Shown here: positions 8,833 through 15,247 of the stretch, piece by piece | Position numbering within the stretch: position 1 is the first letter of the stretch | Layout: each line of letters opens with the position of its first letter | DNA from: Hypholoma sublateritium FD-334 SS-4 | Lineage: Eukaryota > Basidiomycota > Agaricomycetes > Agaricales > Strophariaceae | Direction of reading: 5' to 3' | DNA length: 15,247 nucleotides | Assembly (NCBI GenBank): GCA_000827495.1 | Contig: KN817568.1 | Span: 1-15,247, forward strand | The notes under the pieces: model-generated | Seen by the model: only the letters and a program-made list of their open reading frames with translations | Told to the model about the DNA's origin: nothing | The model's database searches: none | Position numbers and translations under genes: made by a program

Positions 8833-9513
8833 TACACGCGTCAGATTTCTGCTATACTATTTGTACCATATGTTTTGCCTTATGTATTGTATTAGTTTCA
8901 ATCTGAGATTTTCCATAATTTCAGGATAGAGCCTGCCTTGGATCATGCGCCGACGGGCGTGAAACCCCATCGTGGTGCTTGCTTGCTTGGGTATCTCGTT
9001 TCGTATGCGATAGCACAGCAACAATTGGGGCGGTCGCGCCGAGATAATGGCGCTAGAATTCTTGGGGGTGCGTGTATGGCGTTGTCGAGAGATCGGACGG
9101 TATGCGCGAGCGTCCGTCGTATACTCCGCTGTCCGCGGTATTTGGGGGGGAAACTGGACGGTCAGACAGAGGTTTGCAGAAGGCGTTCTTGTGCTATAGA
9201 TAGTATAGTATTTTTGTGTTCTGGCTGCGACGTATGAATAGGTTGATAACAGATCGAAATCTCTTTCAGCGGCAGAAACGCCAAGGTTTGCGGGAAGGCC
9301 TCGTCGGGATCTAGAATTGGAGACAGAAGCAGTCGTCGCACGCTGCCTCGCTGCGAAGCCATACGAATTCGCATGGACGTGGACGCCTAGCTTCGTGTGT
9401 AAAAGCTGTCCATCATTTACAGCAAGGCATAAAGCTCTCCCCAGCAGAGTAACACATATTAGCATCGAAGGACGAGACGTTCGTGTTGCGTTCATGTACT
9501 GTGTGAACCGAGT
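8833..9513. other. intergenic region downstream of NACHT A
   Basis: No gene I can support. The stretch presumably includes the 3' UTR of the NACHT gene. A minus-strand open frame of about 219 codons covers 8857-9516, but it has Arg/Ser-rich composition without a recognisable domain, and its 5' end overlaps the edge of the foldback element that begins at 9514. No repeats or tRNA signals were seen. Confidence 0.5.
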
Positions 9514-10053
9514 CACATCGGGGGCGCCGGGATTTAGGTGCCTCCCAAATGTTGATCGTCTATGTTACCCAACATTTAAAGGATAAATGTCTCCAATATT
9601 GTGACTTCTATTTAAAATAATGGGAGAGGTGCGGGATTTTCACAATTCAAAAGAAATCGGACAAATATAGGATATAAATATATTTAAAATATTAGAAAAA
9701 CCTGCACGTCGGCCGACATTCTGCATGTTGGACAACGTAAAAGATTATCTCAAATATATTTTCTGGCCAATGGGAGAAATCTTGGTAAAATTCCTATTGG
9801 CCACAAATTTTATTTGGGATAATCTTTTATGTCGTCCGACATACAGGATGTTGGCCAACATGCACAATTTTCTAATATTAAAAATAAATTATCATCCTTC
9901 ACATGCCTCCGCTTTCAGAAACTCAGAAAATCCTCCATACTTCCCTGTATTTAAAATAATAATCTGAATTGAATGTCTACTTCTATTTAAAATATTTGAT
10001 TACCTAGGGGATTCACATTTGGGAGAGTCTTAAATCCCGTCACCCCCGATGTG
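9514..10053. mobile_element. 540-bp foldback MITE-like element
   Basis: The left end CACATCGGGGGCGCCGGGAT is matched in inverted orientation by the right end (reading CACATCGGGGGTGACGGGAT on the opposite strand, ending at 10053). The inverted repeat continues through CTCCCAAATGT and most of the element to a central hairpin with arms 9701-9770 and 9797-9866 (about 80% identical, mostly transition differences) around a 26-nt loop. Symmetry is exact: element centre and hairpin centre coincide at 9783.5. AGT flanks both sides (9511-9513 and 10054-10056), consistent with a 3-bp target-site duplication. There is no plausible transposase, so it is non-autonomous. The 3-bp duplication and CACAT terminus hint at CACTA/CMC-like or PIF/Harbinger-like transposases, but the family is not established. 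Confidence 0.85.
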
Positions 10054-10179
10054 AGTGGGGGACCATTGACTACGGCACGCACGGCCCGAGAGAATACACG
10101 TGATCAAAACATGTGAAAAATCCAAACGCTGGCGAAACCACAACCAGCGCCGCTGCTCAACTTGTCTCCAAGTCCGACC

Positions 10180-10400
10180 TTGAACGTGCTTTACCTCTCT
10201 GCTTTAGCTTGCACTCACCATGCACAGTAACGACTACTTTCTTCCCTAGCTGTACTACCCGAGCCTCGTCAACCTGCACCCGCCCCGCCCGCCTCCTCGC
10301 CACCAACGAGCCTCTCGTTCAGCGCCGTGCGCCGTCTGGACTTCCTCCGCGCACCCGTCTTAGCTCACGCACCCGCCCACGGCGTTTGATACACATACCC
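10180..10400 (+). repeat. third, degenerate partial copy of the NACHT upstream block
   Basis: The segment around 10305-10360 (CCTCTCGTTCAGCGCCGTGC...CTTCCTCCGC) aligns without gaps to unit A near 5596-5645 (CCTTTCGTTCAGCACCGCGC...CTTTCTCCGG) at roughly 75% identity by eye. The preceding stretch (ACGTGCTTTACCTCTCTGCTTT...GCACAGTAAC, from about 10188) matches unit B near 11440-11490. Similarity is lost after about 10400, and no NACHT sequence follows. It is probably the remnant of another duplication of the locus, or a dispersed repeat. Confidence 0.55.
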
Positions 10401-10487
10401 GGTGACTGAACAGCGCGCCCCCGTTTGTGGTGCTACGCCCGCTCTGCATTACCCGCGGCTGCACGCAAGCAGCTGTGCCCAGGAACG

Positions 10488-10546
10488 GTAAGTCGTGATC
10501 TTCCTAACTCTAGTAAGCAACGCACTAATCCTGAATCCCCTCATAG
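10488..10546 (+). other. isolated intron-like element (59 nt)
   Basis: A consensus donor GTAAGT (10488-10493) is followed by the branch-like sequence CACTAATCC (about 10522-10530) and acceptor CATAG ending at 10546. Length and signals match the fungal introns in NACHT gene A. Joining the flanks keeps one frame open from about 10410 to a TGA near 10650, but that frame has no ATG and no recognisable motif. It may be a relic of a gene, a non-coding spliced transcript, or chance. Confidence 0.4.
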
Positions 10547-11869
10547 GACGCTGGAGGCGCAGCACGCCGGGTGCTGGACGAACGCGGCGCAGCTGCCGCA
10601 CACCGTTTCAGCGTTGCAACGAGTCTGACGTCTCTCCGCTGCACGACGTGAGCTATACAGAGTATGTCGCGCGTCGACGTCAGCACTTTGGCCTACGCTC
10701 TTCGCCTGTAGCCCCACAGTCTCTGAAGTCTCTGTTCGTGTCTCCATCAGCGTCGCGTACGCCCATACACCGACGGGCCATCGACGTCGTCTGTTCACGC
10801 GGCGCACGGGCAAGCTCTTTTCCGTTCACAGCGCGGACACACGCTAAGTCTGCGCTTTTACAAACGCAACGCAACGCGCCCGGCGCGCGGCAGCGAGTGC
10901 TGTAGCTGTCCATGCGGAGAGCGCTCGCCACACGGTGCGCGGCGTCTTCAGGATGAGAAGCGTCGGGGGCTTCGGCAGTACGGAAGCGGGGTCACCGGGA
11001 TGCCTTAAGGTGCGGAAGGCATGCTGGAGAGACAAGGGGTGCCTGTGACACGGATTCAGAGGTGCAGCGCTCAGCGCTCGAGTCGGCGGTCCTTAGAGCA
11101 AGCTCAAGCAAGGGGGACGACGAATACGGCGGACCGATTCGCCGAAGGCCATCACGTAGCGAACGTGTCTGCAAATTCTCTGATCACGACTCAAATCTCG
11201 ACTGTCTTCTACCCACTGCGCGACCAAAGAAAGCATCCAAGCAAGCGGGGCGCGCTATCGATGATTGATGATCGATGAGTGCTGTGTCGTGCTCTTAGCA
11301 GAGCTTCAAGCTTTCAAAATTTCAAGTTTTATGTAAGTCGTGTGTCCCGCCCCGTCCTGCCGTTTGTTGATTCTCCAAGATCGTTTGTGGACTGCAAGTT
11401 GTGGTAACGACGCACTGTGGCTTCTGGATGGCTTACATTCTACGTGCTTCGCTCTCTACTTTGCTGCTCGTCCTCACTGCGCACAGTAACGGGCCACGCA
11501 ATCCCCGTCATGTAATGATGCATTCAAGTCGCTTGTCCTCAGGCCCACGTCCCGCACCCACCTGCTCGTACCGCATCATCGCCTTACTCTCGTTCAGCGA
11601 CATCCGTCCTTACTTCCACCAGATCGTCTGGCCGCCCGAGTCCCCACACACGACGTCTAGTACGATCAATCCCGCCTGGCTGGACAGGCTCTGTGGGCCC
11701 GCTTCTCCTCATTTTTGCTGCTCCCCGCCCGCCAGCGCCATACCAAAATATCAAGGCCTCTCTTTCGGACGTACTTATTTCGGCATCGGCGTCGACTGCA
11801 CTTGCTGCCGCGGGTCGACTTGTTGGCGCACAGAGCGTCTCCTGGTCTGCAGACTGCTCCAGGGAGCGT

Positions 11870-12387
11870 TGTCTCACAGACACTGTCAGCCATCATCCCC
11901 GCGCGTGTCAAGGCTGACCATGTACCATCCGGCTCATGCGGCAAATTATCTCCCTCGAGGAGACTGCCACTTGCAGCGAGACCACGTCACAGACCGTGAA
12001 TATGAATATGTTGTGATTCCGCCAACGAGGCTTCTACGAACATATCCACACATATCGAGGCCACCGCGGATGAATTTAGCGCACGGGAGGAATGCGCCAT
12101 TCTTACGTTAATGGCATGCCGATGGAGGTGTGGCGCCCGCGTAGGTTGAGCTACTGCATAACTGTCGTTCTCCATATCCAATAAGTACCTGGATGCATTT
12201 GAGAAGCCGATGATAATATCTTAGGGCGTGATGAGTAACTCGCGTAATAACAAGGTGCTCAGTCCACCACGGTGTGCTCTCGGCGCGACACAAATTCGGG
12301 GACATCGTCCACCGATCGCGCGGCAAAATATACGCGAAGGCCTACGATATCTCACAGTTACGACCGCCCCTCAACGTGTGTCATACT
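11870..12387. other. segment of about 520 bp present in unit B and absent from unit A
   Basis: Unit A runs directly from GTCTCCTGGCGTGCAGTCTACTT into AAGCCGCCCTATATGTGTCTG (about 5957-6001). In unit B the corresponding parts are at about 11847-11869 and 12388-12410, separated by unrelated DNA. I saw no clear terminal inverted repeats or target-site duplication, so insertion into B and deletion from A are equally possible. No ORF in it is convincing. Confidence 0.55.
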
Positions 12388-12771
12388 TAATTCGCCCTGT
12401 ATGTGTCTGCTATGCAGTGCATTCGTCCTTCGATGATCCTATGTTTGTATAACAACCCGCATGCATACTATACCGAGGAGATATCAACCCCGTCAGTTCC
12501 AGGCCCATCCTTGGCTGGTCTATTTACGCCGACATTTGTACACAGCCCTTGAAAATCAATGCAAGGCTGTACCGCCGCTCCGTGGTGTGCATATATGTCT
12601 TCGTCGAACGGGTGGACGGGTGAGTAAATATAGGTTTATTCACTTTGACCGTCATCCCTCAGCCATGTTACCCCAAGTCGCCATGCATCATGCGCCTTCT
12701 ACTTCTCCGTCGCTCTACGCGCTCGCTGCTGGGAAGTACTCCCTGGCCATTGCGGAGTGTGCTCAAGGGAT

Positions 12772-13750
12772 ATGAGTGTCCGTTTGCACATTTAATAAGC
12801 CCGGATAGATGTTAAACTTATATGCCCAAGACATTTGCGAATGATTGTAAGCATTGAGTGCACGTACCTAGAAAACATGGAAATGTGGTCCGGGATGATA
12901 AAATTGTGGTCCGCAATTGAATGTTAGAGGGCGAGAAACTCAAATTGTGGTCCGAGAGTGAAACTTGGAGGGCGCGAATACTAATTTCTGGTCCGGGATT
13001 TTAAAAAACAGTAAGAATTACCAAAAAGGAGGCTCCGGGAGTTTATATAAACACGAAATTTTGGTCCGGGATTGAATACACAACGCCTGCATAGACACTG
13101 TACAAAACTTGCGCGAGGTCAAAATTTCGGCATTCTCGGCACGGTCATACTAAATATAGACCTCCTCTCAGGATCGGCATGATTATAAGCACTCTATGGA
13201 ACGAAACGGGACACAATAATTGTGAAATAAATGTGAGAGCTCATCCATTATTGAAGTTCTATTTTGTGCGTCGTTAGCGTGCCCGAAACGCGTCGTACGT
13301 GGTCTGCAAAGAGTGCGCTCGCTGGTGCGCTCTCACCAGATGCTAAATTTAAACACGCTATGCCGAAAATGCCGAATGTGCCGAGTATTTTCTTTCGGCA
13401 AATAAATAGTACACTTGCCTCTGTGCTTGTCAATCATAGATATTCCCGCTCACTCTTTCAATCCCGGACCACAAATTTACATTCACGCCCTTAAATTTAA
13501 TTACATTTTCTTGTTTTTTTCATTCCCGGACCAAAAATACACATTCGCGCCCTTCAGCTTCTAATCCCGGACCCCAAAGTGACACTCCCGCCCTCTGACC
13601 TTCAATTACGGACCGTCATTTTATATTCCCGGACCACATTTTCATGTCTGTTATGTATGCGCGCTCACTGTGAATCACAACTTTTTGATGTCCAAGCTAT
13701 CTAAGTTTGATAACTACCCGGGCTTATTAAATGTGCAAACGGACACTCAT
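12772..13750. mobile_element. 979-bp foldback DNA transposon with mirrored GGTCCG arrays
   Basis: It is bounded by perfect 33-bp terminal inverted repeats beginning ATGAGTGTCCGTTTGCACAT (12772-12804 and 13718-13750), which extend imperfectly to about 58 bp. Inside, GGTCCG occurs on the plus strand at 12887, 12908, 12949, 12990 and 13063, and as CGGACC ending at 13635, 13614, 13573, 13532 and 13470. From each terminus the first four motifs have the same spacing: 115, 21, 41, 41. Flanks are (C)AAGGGAT (12764-12771) and (A)AAGGGAT (13751-13758), a 7-bp perfect or 8-bp near-perfect duplication. Unit A has CTCAAGTGATGCC uninterrupted at this site (near 6412), so this is an insertion. It has no transposase ORF. 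An ~8-bp duplication fits hAT- or KDZ-type mobilisation, but the family is unproven. Confidence 0.92.
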
Positions 13751-13955
13751 AAAGGGATGCCACGGACACGGATGCATTGTCATATTTTGTTGTCCTGCAC
13801 TGCATCTTTTCTAAATCAAGAAGATTCAGAACGGCTCACGCTGTCGGCTCCCTGCTTCCATCAATGGTTCGTAGGCGTCCCGGTTTACCTGTTCACTAGG
13901 CTGAAATCTCTCTACACTCACGTCGGCCCCCTAGCATATTGCTGAGAGGATAACG

Positions 13956-13989
13956 ACTTGAGTGGGATACATGCAACTTGAGTGGGATA
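13956..13989. repeat. 20-bp tandem duplication (ACTTGAGTGGGATA x2) specific to unit B
   Basis: ACTTGAGTGGGATA occurs at 13956-13969 and again at 13976-13989, while unit A has a single ACTTGAGTGGG at the aligned position (about 6632). It is a small slippage duplication distinguishing the paralogous blocks. Confidence 0.75.
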
Positions 13990-14075
13990 AACGCTGGCTA
14001 ACGAAATCACGGCACATTTACATCGGTGGGCAACCGTCGAGCTGCGAAAACCTTCTTATGGGTATGATATCACGC

Positions 14076-14084
14076 TATATTAAG
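14076..14084 (+). promoter_or_regulatory. TATA-like element of NACHT gene B
   Basis: TATATTAAG occupies the place of TATAAAG in unit A (6734-6740), within shared sequence about 190 nt upstream of the start codon. It is a weaker match to the TATA consensus than in A. Confidence 0.3.
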
Positions 14085-14273
14085 TCCAACTAAGATACTG
14101 GACAGATGGAATTGAATTGGGGCTATACATCGTTGGCAGGCTGGGCGGCACAGCACGCGCATTGACATATACAGCCTATCTGGCTTCAGACCAACTGACG
14201 CCAACCTTCCACTCCCCAGTAATCCTCATTGAGCTCAATGACCACAATACCTTTCTCTTCTTCCACAAGTCAG

Positions 14274-15084
14274 ATGCAGCACACAGGCGGGGTTTTCCAG
14301 GTGGGACCCAGCAGCAACCAGCCCGTTCACAACTGCTACGACGCTGATAGTGCGCACTGATTTTTGGACTCACCCATGGCATAAATCTTACGCTGATATT
14401 CCAATCCAGAGGACGGCTTCAAGCACCTCCAGGCCCACGTCGCTCCCACTGCATACGCATCTCAGCAGGGCGGCGACGCTCCCAAATGTCACCCAAATAC
14501 CCGCACGGTGATCTTAAAGGCCATGATGGACTGGGTGCTTGTTGCGACTATGGGACTTCAGTGGATATTATGGATTAACGGCGCTGCGGGAGCGGGTAAA
14601 TCGGCCATAGCTCGTTCACTTGTCGATCTGTGCGTCAAACAACAGATTGTTATTGCGCGATTCTTTTTCTTCCGCATGGATCCCACATGCAACAACACGA
14701 AACCTGTCGTCGCCACTCTTGCGTACCAGCTCATAAAATCTATCCCCGCTCTTGACTCCATAATATCCCCAATCATGCAGTCTAATCCGCTCATTTTCAA
14801 TGAATCACTTGAAACACAATTCGAACTTCTAATCTTCAAGCCGCTACGACAGCTGCATAATGAATCTCCAATTGAGAAGGCTATTGTTTTTCTGGTCGAC
14901 GGTGTAGATGAATGCAGCGGAGAGAACAATCAAGTCAATGTTATCCGCACCATCTCACAATTTGTTGCCAAAAAAGCCATACCGCTGATCGTGATTTTTT
15001 CCAGTCGAGCAGAATCACAACTCCAACTGCCTTTCAATTCTCCGACGGTTGACAGCATTCTTCGAAGACTACCTCTTGACACGG
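14274..15084 (+). pseudogene. NACHT-domain STAND NTPase, copy B, truncated by an insertion
   Basis: Exon 1 is 14274-14349 and exon 2 starts at 14410, after a 60-nt intron with donor GTGCGC and acceptor CCAG; the donor and phase are the same as in copy A. The product matches copy A at close to 90% over the shared NACHT part. It keeps Walker A GAAGAGKS, Walker B FLVDGVDEC and the SSR sensor-like motif. Similarity stops after LPLDT at 15084. Three foreign codons (GTG AGA GGC) and then TGA follow, so the reading frame ends near 15095, giving about 253 residues. The helical/winged-helix and C-terminal parts of copy A are missing. Exon 1 also lacks 14 codons present in A between SSN and PVHNC. The near-intact frame up to the break suggests recent truncation. 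A short P-loop protein could still be made; alternatively the insertion lies in a region spliced out, which nothing here supports. Confidence 0.85.
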
Positions 15085-15247
15085 TGAGAGGCTGACTGTG
15101 GGTCTAGACTCGAATCTCTCAAAACAAAACAAAACCCCAGCGGAGAGAGATCTTTACTAGGATCGAGCGACGCTCTACAACCAGTATAAGAAATCTAAAG
15201 TGTGCGGTACTCCCTGGTATGAGTCTGTTTTGTCTGAGAATCTGTCT
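15085..15247 (+). mobile_element. start of an inserted element, probably an LTR (partial, runs off right edge)
   Basis: Sequence unrelated to copy A begins with TGAGAGGCTGACTG exactly where NACHT homology ends. The TG start, the A/C-rich run AAAACAAAACAAAACCCC, and a TATA-like CAGTATAAG (about 15181) fit the beginning of an LTR. The expected target-site duplication on the left would be CACGG (15080-15084); the other end is beyond the window. Copia versus Gypsy cannot be decided from 163 bp. Confidence 0.5.

Larger units (their letters stand above)
10057..11109. other. intergenic region between the foldback element and unit B
   Basis: GC-rich sequence with no supportable complete gene. It contains a degenerate copy of part of the NACHT upstream block (10180-10400) and an intron-like element (10488-10546), both listed separately. 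From about 10550 to 11000 there are open frames on both strands, as expected from high GC, none with a recognisable domain or a counterpart elsewhere in the window. Confidence 0.45.
11110..14260 (+). other. conserved upstream block of unit B, interrupted by insertions
   Basis: Collinear with 5200-6860 of unit A, but lengthened by a B-only segment (about 11870-12387) and a foldback transposon (12772-13750). After subtracting these, its length (about 1.65 kb) matches unit A. It shares the GTGGGCCCGCTT, CCCCGTCAGTTCC, CTCACGCTGTCGGC and CATCGGTGGGCAACCG landmarks. Frames open in one copy are shifted in the other, arguing against coding. A 236-codon plus-strand frame at 11401-12111 crosses into the B-only segment and is not treated as a gene. 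Confidence 0.7.

Noticed and set aside
8857..9516. Minus-strand open frame of about 219 codons downstream of NACHT gene A
   Set aside because: No recognisable domain, Arg/Ser/Thr-rich shadow-like composition, and its 5' end reaches the first bases of the foldback element. No second copy exists in the window to test coding constraint.
9725..9967. 80-codon hydrophobic open frame
   Set aside because: It lies wholly inside the inverted repeat of the foldback element and reads through its hairpin; it is a by-product of A/T-rich repeat sequence.
11401..12111. Plus-strand open frame of 236 codons in unit B
   Set aside because: It spans sequence shared with unit A and the B-only segment, and the shared part is not open in the corresponding frame in A.
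1..15247. tRNA and rRNA genes
   Set aside because: I looked for a tRNA B-box GGTTCGAATCC-like sequence with a partner A-box and found none; the CTAGACTCGAATCTC at about 15101 lacks the rest of a tRNA.

Overview
The window looks like accessory, repeat-rich DNA from a filamentous basidiomycete, probably an Agaricomycete. Three things point there: a Ty3/Gypsy retrotransposon with Gag, protease and reverse transcriptase sequences of a kind I recognise from mushroom-forming fungi; a NACHT-type STAND NTPase gene of the large agaricomycete family; and short introns of about 55-60 nt with GTGAGT/GTGAGC-like donors. No bacterial-type operons, tRNA or rRNA genes were found.

Layout. Positions 1-4244 (minus strand) hold the 5' half of a Gypsy-type LTR retrotransposon. 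The gag-protease ORF is 1515-4244. The start of the reverse-transcriptase ORF runs off the left edge. The two ORFs overlap in the -1 frame, with a G GGT TTT slippery heptamer in the overlap. Positions 4245 to about 4800 are leader and probable 5' LTR, with a minus-strand TATA box. Positions 4801-5010 contain a striking array of GCGCA motifs spaced about 20 bp apart. From about 5200 to 8832 lies unit A: a long upstream block without supportable coding, then a four-exon NACHT NTPase gene (6919-8832, plus strand). Positions 9514-10053 are a foldback element that is an inverted repeat over nearly its whole length. Positions 10180-10400 carry a degenerate partial copy of the upstream block.

From about 11110 to the right edge lies unit B, a collinear paralogue of unit A. 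It carries three differences: a segment of about 0.5 kb absent from A (about 11870-12387); a 979-bp foldback transposon (12772-13750) with mirror-image internal GGTCCG arrays and a 7-8 bp target-site duplication; and a NACHT gene (from 14274) cut at 15084/15085 by foreign sequence beginning TGAGAGG, which looks like the start of another LTR element.

The picture is a duplicating NLR-like locus being eroded by mobile elements. Copy A keeps an open spliced frame of 581 codons. Copy B has lost 14 codons of its N-terminal Gly/Phe-rich segment and is truncated after Walker B and the following sensor-like Arg. No complete multi-gene defence system is visible. The most distinctive unexplained structures are the helically phased GCGCA array, the mirror-symmetric GGTCCG transposon, and the shared non-coding upstream block of the two NACHT genes.
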